Shown here: positions 1 to 8,190 of the stretch, in pieces
How the letters are laid out: every line of letters starts with the position of its first letter
How positions within the stretch are numbered: position 1 is the first letter of the stretch
Assembly (NCBI GenBank): GCA_963928055.1
Contig: CAWVDN010000002.1
Coordinates: 434,001 to 498,000, forward strand
DNA from: Scatomonas sp963928055
GTDB taxonomy: Bacteria > Bacillota > Clostridia > Lachnospirales > Lachnospiraceae
Direction: 5' to 3'
DNA: 64,000 bases
Translations under genes and position numbers: made by a program
Notes under the pieces: model-generated
Seen by the model: only the letters and a program-made list of their open reading frames with translations
What the model was told of the DNA's origin: nothing
The model's database searches: none

Positions 1-114
1 TGAAACATATTCGCCCAGCACCTCCGGCTGAAACCAGTTTTCTTTAAATTCAAACCATTCCTGTTCGTCATCATATGCACATAAATCCAAGACTAATTTT
101 TCGATATTCATCAT
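1..114 (-). CDS. AlbA_2 / Schlafen-type putative DNA-binding protein, N-terminal fragment
   Basis: Only the first 38 codons lie in the window; the gene runs off the left edge. The start is one of two tandem ATG codons at 114 and 111, behind a GGATGAAGA-like ribosome site. The visible protein starts with an acidic helix, then FEFKENWFQP and LGEYVS. This matches the usual opening of AlbA_2 (formerly AAA_4) domain proteins, which are often accessory or mobile-element proteins described as putative transcriptional regulators or ATP-binding proteins. The promoter region upstream is surrounded by repeated half-sites, so repression is likely. The family call rests on a short stretch. Confidence 0.5.
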   Translation of the reverse strand, partial: MMNIEKLVLDLCAYDDEQEWFEFKENWFQPEVLGEYVS

Positions 115-126
115 TCTTCATCCTTT

Positions 127-182
127 TCCCAACTTTTATTCCCAACATTAATATTATAATACATTGGGAATAAAGTTGGGAA
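127..182 (-). promoter_or_regulatory. Promoter with four TTGGGA half-sites (candidate operator)
   Basis: Two TCCCAA half-sites lie at about 127-132 and 140-145, and two TTGGGA half-sites at 164-169 and 176-181. Together they form a near-perfect inverted repeat with 18-19 base arms, each arm holding a direct repeat of the half-site. A minus-strand TATAAT box at 153-158 lies in the centre, and the half-site at 164-181 covers its -35 position. This is the layout of a repressor-controlled promoter driving the AlbA_2 gene. The repressor is not identified. Confidence 0.55.
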
Positions 183-186
183 TATT

Positions 187-441
187 TTATGCATTTATCA
201 AAAAATTATTCCTAAAACTTATCAAAATCCTCCTGCGTGGCCACCACCGCATATTTATGCTCATCGTTCCGGCTTCCCCTGTATTTTCAATCCCATAACA
301 GGCCGTCAGGTTCGCCTGGCTGTCAAAATCTACAGCCAGCACTTTCTTACCCAGTTTCTGCAGTACGTATGCGAGGTTCAGGGTGGAAGTGGTTTTCCCC
401 ACCCCGCCTTTCTGTGATCCGATAACGTAAATCTTTCTCAT
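187..441 (-). pseudogene. ParA/Soj-type partition ATPase, truncated remnant
   Basis: The first 50 or so residues are a normal ParA start, with the deviant Walker A motif KGGVGKTT at residues 11-18 and the second motif VDFDSQANLT. ParA proteins are usually about 250 residues; here the similarity stops near residue 52 and 32 unrelated residues follow. In the next frame the same DNA reads YAVVATQEDFDKF then stop, which looks like the end of another protein. The simplest reading is an internal deletion joining a parA start to another gene's tail. The ATG overlaps the upstream gene's stop by one base (TAATG). Probably non-functional in partitioning. Confidence 0.6.
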
Positions 442-698
442 TATCCATACCGTCCTTTCTTTTCCGCAACTTTGTCCGCCATTGCCTTCCCATTTTCCTC
501 AAAAGCATCCACATAACTCGCTTCCTCTCTTGGAACGATCACCAGACGCCCCTCCTTACAAGTAACCGTGATAGATGTCCCGCAGTCAAATCCAGCTTCA
601 CGGAGCCATTGCCCTTTCAGCATGATGGCCGGCGTGGATTTATACTGATAGCCGCTCTGCTCATAGACTTTCATATTTCTGAATTTTTTCATCGCCAT
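441..698 (-). CDS. SymE-like AbrB-fold toxin family protein
   Basis: An 85-residue protein. The core KSTPAIMLKGQWL...AGFDCGTSITVTCKEGRLVI is typical of the SymE family, which has an AbrB-like fold. In E. coli, SymE is a toxin controlled by an antisense RNA; in Firmicutes mobile elements its relatives are common and untested. The start at 698 has a clear GGAGGCACATCT site. The lysine- and glutamate-rich tail (about residues 60-85) is an addition to the core. It lies next to the parA remnant, so it probably belongs to an element older than, or different from, the one to the right. Whether it is toxic is unknown. Confidence 0.65.
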   Translation of the reverse strand: MAMKKFRNMKVYEQSGYQYKSTPAIMLKGQWLREAGFDCGTSITVTCKEGRLVIVPREEASYVDAFEENGKAMADKVAEKKGRYG

Positions 699-904
699 AG
701 ATGTGCCTCCTTAAACCGTAAATGAATATTTACTTTAGAAATGCCTTTGTTTTTCTGCCATCGGCTGTCAACAACCCAACGGCACCACCTCCCTTAAATC
801 CTTCTGCCTGAAACATCGCTCAACTAACCTCGGCTTCGCCTCGCTAAGGTTCGCGATGTGCGTTCTCACTAAGCTCAGCTGACGCTTCGCTAAGTGTTCA
901 CAGC

Positions 905-943
905 AAAAAGCAGCTGCCAATGCATTTACGCATCAGCAGCTGC
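905..943 (-). terminator. Terminator downstream of the serine recombinase
   Basis: Arms at 910-923 and 930-943 pair (GCAGCTGC plus GCAT, with a two-base internal mismatch). On the minus strand the stem is followed at once by TTTTT. It sits 19 bases after the recombinase stop. The rest of 699-961 shows no gene. Confidence 0.6.
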
Positions 944-961
944 CGATTTAAGTTCCGTGTA

Positions 962-2809
962 TTATTTATTTGACTTTTTCTCCTGATCCTTGATCCTGTA
1001 ATATTCTTCCATATCCAGGGTCAGATCCACATGAGTGTCAGGCTTCCGCAGAAAGCCTTTCACGCTTTCTGCGGTGTCGCGGTATTCGCCAAGGTCTGGA
1101 GCAAGCTCCGACTTTGGCTCATTGCCCGCGCATTTTCGGTTGCTCAAGAGGCATACGGTCTCGACTTGTTCTTCGTTGTCCAAACTGATACTCATATCCT
1201 CCTCAATGATCGGCAGCTTAAATTTGATGGATTTCAGCCACTGTCCATTAGGTTGACGCTCCGGGTAAATCTGTATCTCAGAGATCAGCGCCTCGATCAG
1301 CTGCCGCCGCTCCACATCGTTCATCACGCCGTACAGTTTCTCAAAATAAATCAGGACTTTATAGATATTGTCGCCGGTCAGCTTTTCTGCTTCAATAGCC
1401 TGCTTTTTAGCTCTAGCGGCAATCAACAGGGACTCTGCATCCTCGATTTTATCATACATCTTGTAGAGCCGGTCATCAAGGTCTGCCTTGCGCCGCACAT
1501 AGTGCCGGTCGTCCGGGTCGAGAGAGTCAATCTCTTCCGCCAGTTTTGCTTTGACGGAATAATGCTGGCGCAGCTGCTTCTCGTAATTGGCAATCTCCTG
1601 GTCAATGGCGGCAGTATCCACTTTCATGTTGATTTTTTCCTGCATCATAGCCGCAAACTTTGGATTGCTCACCAGCTTTACAATGACTTCTGCCACGGCA
1701 TCGTCCAGCAGTTCTTCCCGGATCTGCTTTTTGTAATCACACTTATGCCCACGAATCATAGAGCGGTGCTTGCAACCGTAGTAGTAAAAATCCTTGTACT
1801 TGGTGCCGTCCGCTTTGTGCTTGATGCTTTTATTCCCATACATTCCGGCTCCGCAGACAGGACATTTTACAATGCCGGAGAGCAGATGTACGTGTTCATC
1901 TTTCCCGCGATTGACGTGTTCGTATTTCTTGGCCTGTGCCAGCAGCTTCACCTGTGCCGCCTGCCAGACTTCTTCCGAAATAATCGGTTCGTGCAAACCA
2001 TCTGCCAGCAGGTAGTTGTCCTGCTCCACCAGCTTATACTCGTTCCTTGTGCCGCGCACTTTTTCCATCTTGCGGCGGCCATAGGCAATTTTTCCGCAGT
2101 ACACCGGATTTTTCAGAATCAGCCGGATCAGGTGTGCATCAAATAGGGGATTCTTCCCATTCTGCCGAGGTATTTTGCGGATGCCATGGTTCTCCAGATA
2201 TTTTGCGATGCCATTTGCGCCAATGTCCGTGTGAACATACTGGTCGTAGATGACACGAATGGCCTCTGCCTCTTCCTCGTTGATGACCAATTTCCCATCC
2301 ACCAGTTGATACCCATAGGGTGCAAAGCCGCCGTTCCAGCGGCCTTCTCTCGCTTTTTGAATGCGGCCCTCCATGGTTTGGACACGAATATTTTCCCGCT
2401 CAATCTCCGCCACGGCAGATAGGACAGAGATCATCAATTTACCTGCGTCCTTGGAAGAATCAATGCCATCTTCCACACACACCAGGTTAACGCCAAAATC
2501 CTGCATGACCTGAAGGGAAGAGAGCACGTCTGCAGCATTTCTGCCGAAGCGGGACAATTTGAACACCAGAACATAGGACACGCCATCCTTGCCGGATTTG
2601 ATGTCCTCCATCATCTGGCTGAATTGCGCCCGGCCCTCGATAGACTTGCCGGATTTTCCCGCGTCCTCGTATTCGCCGACGATCTCATAATCGTTATAGT
2701 CTGCGTAGGCTTTCATTTTGGCCTTCTGCGCATCCAGCGAGTAGCCGTCCACCTGCATAGCGGTGGAGACTCTGGTGTAGGTGTAAACTTTTGTCTTCTC
2801 TTTCTGCAT
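962..2809 (-). CDS. Large serine recombinase (element integrase)
   Basis: A 615-residue site-specific recombinase. The resolvase domain fills about residues 1-150, with catalytic Ser15 in YTRVST and the conserved FKLSRFGRN and EIERENI motifs. A recombinase domain follows (about 170-290), then a zinc ribbon starting at CPVCGAGMYG (about 315-370) and a coiled coil (about 390-460). The start at 2809 has an AGGAAG site; an upstream ATG at 2824 lacks one. The last 60 residues include VETVCLLS at 1144-1167, which resembles the end of RlmD (VETVVLLS at 22165-22188). I infer that the attachment site runs through this 3' end, so the gene's tail may have been replaced on integration. Confidence 0.92.
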   Translation of the reverse strand: MQKEKTKVYTYTRVSTAMQVDGYSLDAQKAKMKAYADYNDYEIVGEYEDAGKSGKSIEGRAQFSQMMEDIKSGKDGVSYVLVFKLSRFGRNAADVLSSLQVMQDFGVNLVCVEDGIDSSKDAGKLMISVLSAVAEIERENIRVQTMEGRIQKAREGRWNGGFAPYGYQLVDGKLVINEEEAEAIRVIYDQYVHTDIGANGIAKYLENHGIRKIPRQNGKNPLFDAHLIRLILKNPVYCGKIAYGRRKMEKVRGTRNEYKLVEQDNYLLADGLHEPIISEEVWQAAQVKLLAQAKKYEHVNRGKDEHVHLLSGIVKCPVCGAGMYGNKSIKHKADGTKYKDFYYYGCKHRSMIRGHKCDYKKQIREELLDDAVAEVIVKLVSNPKFAAMMQEKINMKVDTAAIDQEIANYEKQLRQHYSVKAKLAEEIDSLDPDDRHYVRRKADLDDRLYKMYDKIEDAESLLIAARAKKQAIEAEKLTGDNIYKVLIYFEKLYGVMNDVERRQLIEALISEIQIYPERQPNGQWLKSIKFKLPIIEEDMSISLDNEEQVETVCLLSNRKCAGNEPKSELAPDLGEYRDTAESVKGFLRKPDTHVDLTLDMEEYYRIKDQEKKSNK

Positions 2810-2856
2810 CGTAATCTTCCTCATGTGGTGCCAATCAAAAAATGGATTGGTCGTTT

Positions 2857-3909
2857 TTAACTTGGGTCAGAAGAATCATCCTGCTTTTCCGTCTCTGTCT
2901 TGGCCGTTTTTCCCAGCTGCTTAATGGTCTTCAGATATTCTTCCTCCACAGGGGAAAGAGTTTGTGCCTGATAGCGTTTATATTCCGCTTTTGCTTTTTC
3001 CATCGCCTGTGCATGACTGATTTTTCCTGCATGGGTCAACACTTCTTCGCCGGTTGCCCGAAGAATATTGTCCAGCTGCTCCACATAATCGCTCATATAC
3101 ATGGGCCGGTGACGGATGGCCTGCACCTCGGCAAAGTCAAAATAACCGGATACCATCTGATTCAGAACCCGAAGTTCTTCCTCTGTCAGATAATTCTTGG
3201 CAATCCCAATATCTTTTGCCGTAGGGAAATCGCCGGAAAAGGTGGTAAGCCCCATAAACGGCTTATCCGCATCGGCCCGCTCATAGATCACTTCTGCAGC
3301 CGTATGTCCGTGCGCCGCATAATGGAGCTTGTTCTGCACCATTTTGAAAAACGCAACAGATTCCGCGCTCCTGGGGTTATAGTCCACACTGGTGGCGTAC
3401 AAGTCCAGCACCTGACGATACATCACTTTTTCCGAAGAACGAATGTCCCGAATCCGTTCCAGCAGTTCGCGCCAATAGTTGCCACCGCCCAAATTTTTCA
3501 GGCGCTCATCGTCCATCGTGAAGCCCTTGATCATATACTCTTTCAGGCGCTCCGTGGCCCACCGGCGAAACTGGGTGGCAATCAAGGATTTTACCCTGTA
3601 CCCCAAAGAAATGATCATATCCAGATTATAGAAAGGCAGCTCTCTGGTTACTTGCCGGTTGCCCTCCATTCGAACCTGTCGGAATTTCCGACAGGTTGAA
3701 ACCTCATCCAATTCGCCTTCTTCATAGATGTGGCCGATATGCTCCACAATGTTGCTTCTGGACGTATGGAACAATTCCGCCATCTGCTGCTGCGTCAGCC
3801 AAACAGTCTCGTCTACAAACCGGCACTCTACCTTTGTGAGCCCATCTTCGGCCTGATAAATTACAATCTCACCCTGGCTCTGACCCGGTCTGTTTTTGTC
3901 TTCCGCCAT
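2857..3909 (-). CDS. RhuM family protein
   Basis: A full-length (350-residue) RhuM protein. The N-terminal part holds the DNA-binding-like segment VWLTQQQMAELFHTSRSNIVEHI (given here by ends only: residues about 36-58), followed by LPFYNLDMIISLGYRV, the family hallmark. RhuM proteins were first noted on a Salmonella pathogenicity island and are common on mobile elements; their molecular role is not known. The start at 3909 has an AGGAGCG site. It lies 47 bases before the recombinase start and may share its transcript. A polar, acidic C-terminus is seen. Confidence 0.85.
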   Translation of the reverse strand: MAEDKNRPGQSQGEIVIYQAEDGLTKVECRFVDETVWLTQQQMAELFHTSRSNIVEHIGHIYEEGELDEVSTCRKFRQVRMEGNRQVTRELPFYNLDMIISLGYRVKSLIATQFRRWATERLKEYMIKGFTMDDERLKNLGGGNYWRELLERIRDIRSSEKVMYRQVLDLYATSVDYNPRSAESVAFFKMVQNKLHYAAHGHTAAEVIYERADADKPFMGLTTFSGDFPTAKDIGIAKNYLTEEELRVLNQMVSGYFDFAEVQAIRHRPMYMSDYVEQLDNILRATGEEVLTHAGKISHAQAMEKAKAEYKRYQAQTLSPVEEEYLKTIKQLGKTAKTETEKQDDSSDPS

Positions 3910-4008
3910 TTGTTCACGCTCCTATCCGATTTCATTTTCTATGTTTCAAGAGAGCAAAGAAAATGGCCGTCGCCCTCTTGTTTGGACTCTTATATCACGT
4001 CTATTATA

Positions 4009-4194
4009 TCATGCAGCAATTTTGCCTTCAACTACTTCCTGCTTGGAATCAGGATCTTTTTGATTTACTTCGACGTTGCCCATCCTATCAGAAGCTACTA
4101 AAGGAGCGGGCATATTCTCAATATCTAACTCTGAAGCGTATTTTTCAATCAGATTGGCCAACAGGTCTGCAAAACCGCTCCACTCATCTACCAT
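4009..4194 (-). CDS. Small conserved mobile-element protein (61 aa)
   Basis: No function is recognised. It begins MVDEWSGFADLLANLIEKYA, a predicted amphipathic helix, and ends in a polar tail. A strong GGAGG site sits 7 bases before the ATG. It lies between the VapE and RhuM genes on the same strand, a position where short proteins of this kind are often seen in Firmicutes mobilizable elements. It is probably real because of the ribosome site and the composition. A role in replication or mobilization would be inference from position alone. Confidence 0.6.
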   Translation of the reverse strand: MVDEWSGFADLLANLIEKYASELDIENMPAPLVASDRMGNVEVNQKDPDSKQEVVEGKIAA

Positions 4195-4213
4195 AGGCTA
4201 CCTCCATAGAGAG

Positions 4214-4544
4214 ACAGGCCAGACGGCAGCACCGGCAACGAAGTCCGGCAACGAACCTCCAAAAACCTGTAAACTACCGTCTGGCCTGTAAATCTTACTT
4301 TGTGAATTTTCTTGAAAAATCTCGTTGCTTTCGTTGCCGGAGATAAAGATAAATATTAAAATATCCCTTATTTACTGGCTTTTCCCGTATCCAGACAGGG
4401 GAATCCCCGGCAACCAAGCGGCAACCATCCCGGCAACAGACCGCCATTTTCAGGCAATCCACTCCTTCGGAAGCTCCAACTGGCGGCAATCTTCCTCACT
4501 CAGTTCCACAAATCCATCTTCGTTGCCGGGCAGTTCGTTGCCGG
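4214..4544. repeat. Iteron-like CCGGCAACGAA cluster with a 13-bp inverted repeat
   Basis: Five perfect copies of the 11-mer CCGGCAACGAA occur: forward at 4232-4242 and 4245-4255, reverse at 4330-4340, 4519-4529 and 4534-4544. Three weaker GGCAAC copies lie at 4407-4438 with 11-12 base spacing. The first pair sits in the loop of a perfect 13-bp inverted repeat (4214-4226 with 4277-4289). The last two lie inside the VapE coding end. The spacing near one helical turn and the adjacent helicase and primase genes suggest an origin-like binding array. Bases 4195-4449 hold no gene. Confidence 0.55.
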
Positions 4545-5856
4545 AAACGTCCCGTTCCCAACCCTTCTGCCTGCCGTATCCGGCGAACATCCTCGGATTG
4601 GAGAATGGCTTCCAGCCCGTCACCACCGTGTTCATAATCTCGTTGATATTGTGAAGCTGCCACCGCTTCGGCTCGTCATAGGTGTGGCCCAGCGCCTCTT
4701 TGAAAAGCTGTTTGGAGCAGACCATGCTGCCGGTGTAGTGTTCCAGAAAGCCCTGTATCTGCCCGGCCTCCGTGTCCTCCGGCATGAAATCCTTCTGCAC
4801 CTCCACAAGCTGCCGCTGGATGGACTTGCTGAATTTCATGGAGTAGTGACCGCTGCGGTAAACCGTCATGGCCTCCGCCCAGACCTGCAACAGATAGGCT
4901 CTGGAAGCGTCCTCATCCTCCAAAATGTGAACCTCCGCATTTTCCGGGTAAATCATAATCGGCAGAAAACGCCGGTTTCCGGCCCGGTCAAGGGGCAGGA
5001 AGTCCAGTGTGTTGGAAGAACCGCCGAACACGCACTGCCGCAGCCGATCTTTGGGCTGGGCCTCATAGGGTGTGCGGTAGGTTTCCTTCTGGCGGCTGAT
5101 AAACGAGCGGATTTCCTCAATGCTTTTGGCGCTGCTGGTCGCTAGCATCTCCGACATCTCGATGATCCAATGGCCTTGCAGTTTCAAAAACACCCGGTCA
5201 TCGTCCAGCTTTTTCAGGTCGTCACTAAACCACTCGTCACGGATTGCCAGCAGGCGGAAGAAGCTGGACTTTCCAGCCCCCTGTCCGCCCACCAGACAGA
5301 GCATTTCCTCGTATTTGGAGCCGGGGGAAAACACCCGCCGGATGGCCCCCAGCAGGAAGTGTTTTAACATTTCCTCCACATAGTCGCTGATCTCCGCACC
5401 CAAGAAGTGATGGAGACAGGGGCGGATGCGGGGCGTCCCGTCCCACACAAGGCCGTTCAGCACGACCTGGATAGGATGGTAGCAGTTCTCATTCGCCACG
5501 ATGGAGAGCGCCGCCGTCATTTTCTTCTCGCTGGTCAGGCCGTAGTTCTGCTCAAAATAGAGAAGCAGATACTTCACATCCGTATCCGTCAGGGCGCTGG
5601 TATTCCTGCGCCAGCCCAAATCCCGCACGATGTCCACCCGGTCAGTCAGGAGGTTCAGCCGGATGGCATCCCGCAGCAGCGGGTCATGGCAGAACACTGT
5701 CCGGCAGTTGCCGATGGTGTTGGCGGGCTGGCCCTTCTCCGTGACGGACAGGCTTTCCCGCACCTCGTCAACGCTCTGCTCCGGCGCTAAGGCTTCGGCT
5801 GCGCTCATGGCGGCCTGCCGGGTGGCTGGCGGTAAACTCTGATATTCGCTGCTCAA
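4450..5856 (-). CDS. VapE-type P-loop helicase (virulence-associated E family)
   Basis: A 468-residue VapE protein. Walker A is GGQGAGKSS (about residues 190-198), with the family motifs SDDLKKLDDD, GHWIIEMSEM, FISRQKETYRTPY and DRAGNRRFLPI after it. VapE proteins resemble superfamily 3 helicases and often sit beside a primase in phage satellites and mobilizable elements, where they support element replication. The annotated start is TTG at 5856, with a GAGGAAG site that is rather close; ATG at 5808 is an alternative. The reading frame overlaps the upstream CHC2 gene by 89 bases. The C-terminal coding region contains two of the CCGGCAACGAA repeats. Confidence 0.88.
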   Translation of the reverse strand: MSSEYQSLPPATRQAAMSAAEALAPEQSVDEVRESLSVTEKGQPANTIGNCRTVFCHDPLLRDAIRLNLLTDRVDIVRDLGWRRNTSALTDTDVKYLLLYFEQNYGLTSEKKMTAALSIVANENCYHPIQVVLNGLVWDGTPRIRPCLHHFLGAEISDYVEEMLKHFLLGAIRRVFSPGSKYEEMLCLVGGQGAGKSSFFRLLAIRDEWFSDDLKKLDDDRVFLKLQGHWIIEMSEMLATSSAKSIEEIRSFISRQKETYRTPYEAQPKDRLRQCVFGGSSNTLDFLPLDRAGNRRFLPIMIYPENAEVHILEDEDASRAYLLQVWAEAMTVYRSGHYSMKFSKSIQRQLVEVQKDFMPEDTEAGQIQGFLEHYTGSMVCSKQLFKEALGHTYDEPKRWQLHNINEIMNTVVTGWKPFSNPRMFAGYGRQKGWERDVSGNELPGNEDGFVELSEEDCRQLELPKEWIA

Positions 5857-6421
5857 TCTTCCTCACCTCTTTTCCATACTCAGCGACCACGCAGGCCCGT
5901 TCCTCCATACTGCCGGACAGCAGAATATCCAGCAGATACTCCGTGTACGGTTTCTTTTGCAGGGCCTCCACAAACAGCGGGTTCCATGTTTCCTCCGGCG
6001 TCTGCGGGGCATATTCCTTTTCCCAGCGTTCCAGCAAGTGCAGGTAATCGCACAGCACCCGGAAACATTTCTGCTCCGCCTGCCGGTAGCGCAGTTCCTC
6101 GCTGATTTTTCTCTTGACCGGCCTCCTGCGGGGCGGGTCATGGCCTTTAGCGTCAAAGCTGACTGAGAAATCCTCCGCCAGCTTCAAGGCCGCCTCTTTT
6201 TTGTTCAGCTCGAACAGACGGGCGGTAAAATCAATCACATCCCCGTTCGCCTGACAGCCGAAGCAGTGGAACCGGCGGTCAACCTTCATGCTGGGATGTT
6301 TGTCATCATGGAAGGGACAGCAGGCCATCCCGTTCCTGCCGACCTGCACCCCGTAAGATTCCGCAGCCTGCCTTGTGGGGACAGCCTGCTTCACCGCTTC
6401 AAACACATTCGATTTTCTCAC
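5768..6421 (-). CDS. CHC2 zinc-finger primase-like protein
   Basis: A 217-residue protein whose N-terminus is a DnaG-type CHC2 zinc ribbon: Cys35, His38, Cys53 and Cys56 in CCPFHDDKHPS and RFHCFGCQANGD. The TOPRIM catalytic domain of true primases is absent, so this is the template-recognition half; the VapE gene it overlaps may supply the helicase part of a split replication module. The remaining 140 residues are helical and charged with no domain I recognise. The start appears to be GTG at 6421, close to a GGAGG sequence; the exact start is uncertain. Confidence 0.85.
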   Translation of the reverse strand: MRKSNVFEAVKQAVPTRQAAESYGVQVGRNGMACCPFHDDKHPSMKVDRRFHCFGCQANGDVIDFTARLFELNKKEAALKLAEDFSVSFDAKGHDPPRRRPVKRKISEELRYRQAEQKCFRVLCDYLHLLERWEKEYAPQTPEETWNPLFVEALQKKPYTEYLLDILLSGSMEERACVVAEYGKEVRKIEQRISEFTASHPAGRHERSRSLSAGAER

Positions 6422-6469
6422 CTCCAGACAGAGAAAAAAGCACCTGGTTTCCGCAGAACATCAGATGCC

Positions 6470-7714
6470 TTACAACTCCATATCGTTCTTTCTGTTCGGG
6501 GCAATCCGCCCCTCACGTTCCCAGCGTTCCCGGTTATCCCGGTCAGCGTTCACCTTGCCTTTCGCCAGCTTCTCCCGGATGGATTCCCTGGCTTTCTCCT
6601 TAATCTGCTCCTTACCGGCCTTCTTAACCTCCGGCTGCATAAGCGTTTTCTGGATTTTTGCCAGGGCGTTCTGCATAACACGTTTGATTTTGGTAATCAC
6701 TCCATCCAGACGGGCGGCGGCGTAGTCACGCTCTTTTTTCGATGCCTTCCGCTCCGGCGAAAACACCCACTTTTTCGTTTCCTCAATCAGACGAATATCT
6801 TCCTTGTGGGTTTCCTGCCGGACGGTATCGGTCACCACCTCCACCGCCTTGTCGTAGGCCGCATCGGAAACATCATCCAGCAGCGTCTCCACGTCCTCGA
6901 TTTTAAGCGTCAGTTCTTCCAGCTTCTTCTCCTGCGCCGCCAGTTGCTCCTTCTGTTTCATCAGGATATAATCCTGTTTTTCCAGATAGTCCCGCCCGCC
7001 GTAGGACGGCTCCTGATCCAGATGTAGCCCATGCCGTCTGGCGATGTCAAACAGAATCGTCCGGCAAACCGCATCAAAGGTCTGCTTGCGGTTGTTGTTC
7101 CGGCCTTTGGGCTTCTCAGGGTTTGGGAGAGGGATGCCCAGTTCTTCCAGCGCCTTTTCCTGCTGGGGACACAGTTCCCCGTAGCGGTTCTCACAGTCAA
7201 AGACGTGCCGCTCATGGATGTGGGGCGTCCCCTCGTCCAGATGGAGCGCCCAGTCCAGGATGTGGATATGGGAACCGAAGCGGCGCTCAAATTCCTCATA
7301 AAACTCATTGACGATGGAAAAAAGCGTGTCCGGCGGGACGGATTCTCCCATCGTGCCGATCTGGTAGATGCTTTCCTCCGGGCAGGTTTTGTTGTTTTTC
7401 AGCAAGTCCTCCACGGTGCGGTTGCGCTCCGTGTGCCGGGTTTTCTCATTCCGGGCGTTTTGGGCCTCCACATGGCCGCCATAATGCTCGTAGTAGTACA
7501 TCCGCTCGATTTCCTCAAAGCTGAAATCCGGCTGCTCCGGGTTCTCCCGGAACTCATGGGTGGTAAAGCCCCGGTAGCAGTCCCAGTAGACATTTTTCCT
7601 TGCCCGTTCTGCGTCAATGTGTTCGCTGTTCTCCACATCGAACCGGCGGTCATTGTGGCGGGGATTGTAGGTGCCATGCTTGCCAGAGCGCCCATTGTGT
7701 CGTGTCAGTTTCAA
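6470..7714 (-). CDS. MOBV/Pre-type mobilization relaxase
   Basis: A 414-residue relaxase. The motif HLDEGTPHIHERH (residues 158-170) matches the metal-binding three-histidine motif of MOBV (Mob_Pre) relaxases, which nick at oriT. The N-terminal RHNGRSGKHGTYNPRHND fits the family's first motif. The C-terminal half (about 250-414) is a highly charged coiled-coil segment. The start is TTG at 7714 behind a strong AAGGAGG site. With no type IV secretion genes in the element, transfer must depend on a helper. The upstream 476 bases hold tandem repeats and are the likely oriT. Confidence 0.85.
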   Translation of the reverse strand: MKLTRHNGRSGKHGTYNPRHNDRRFDVENSEHIDAERARKNVYWDCYRGFTTHEFRENPEQPDFSFEEIERMYYYEHYGGHVEAQNARNEKTRHTERNRTVEDLLKNNKTCPEESIYQIGTMGESVPPDTLFSIVNEFYEEFERRFGSHIHILDWALHLDEGTPHIHERHVFDCENRYGELCPQQEKALEELGIPLPNPEKPKGRNNNRKQTFDAVCRTILFDIARRHGLHLDQEPSYGGRDYLEKQDYILMKQKEQLAAQEKKLEELTLKIEDVETLLDDVSDAAYDKAVEVVTDTVRQETHKEDIRLIEETKKWVFSPERKASKKERDYAAARLDGVITKIKRVMQNALAKIQKTLMQPEVKKAGKEQIKEKARESIREKLAKGKVNADRDNRERWEREGRIAPNRKNDMEL

Positions 7715-7813
7715 ACAGATTTCCTCCTTCCTGCGAAGATGCTGCGGGGCCGGGGAAGGGGCAGCGAAGCCGCAAATCCTGCGAATTTTGCGTCAGGTAA
7801 TATACCCAGTACG

Positions 7814-8010
7814 AGTTGACGCAGGCATCAACTCTCCCTGGGCAAGGCGTTTCACCCTTGACCCGATGGGGCGGCTGCCCTCAACCCGCCAAGGCACTTC
7901 GTCCTTGACCCGATAATGGCTGCCGCCCTTAACCTGCCAATGGGCGTTGCCCCTTGACCCCAGCAGTGCGCTGCCGCCCCTGCACCCCGGCACAAAGGGC
8001 TGGCTGCCCT
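7814..8010. repeat. About 48-bp tandem repeats and inverted repeat upstream of the relaxase (candidate oriT region)
   Basis: CTTGACCC recurs at 7857, 7904 and 7953, each time followed 8-20 bases later by a GGCTGCC-like block (a fourth GGCTGCCCT lies near 8002). The unit is therefore about 48 bp and degenerate. Next to it is AGTTGA-N8-TCAACT (7814-7819 and 7828-7833). The region lies directly before the relaxase start. The rest of the non-coding stretch 7715-8190 shows nothing else that I can name. The oriT role is inferred from position. Confidence 0.45.
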
Positions 8011-8190
8011 CTGTACTCCCGCACCGGCGAAGCTGGCTTCCACCGTAGAAGCGGTGTTTGCCAGTTTCACCGGCTCCGTATCCGCACATTTGCGCCCATA
8101 GGCGGGGAATGGATACGGAATACGTCTACGGGGATTGCCGGTCAAAACAGCGGGTGCAGACCCGTCATTTTTTCCGTAAACGCCCCGGTT

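Noticed and set aside
1031..2146. A 371-codon open frame on the plus strand
   Set aside because: It lies fully antisense to the serine recombinase and has no family resemblance or ribosome site.
7852..8145. A 97-residue open frame over the repeats upstream of the relaxase
   Set aside because: The sequence is low in complexity and follows the DNA repeats, has no good ribosome site, and the opposite frames are open as well. Treated as non-coding.
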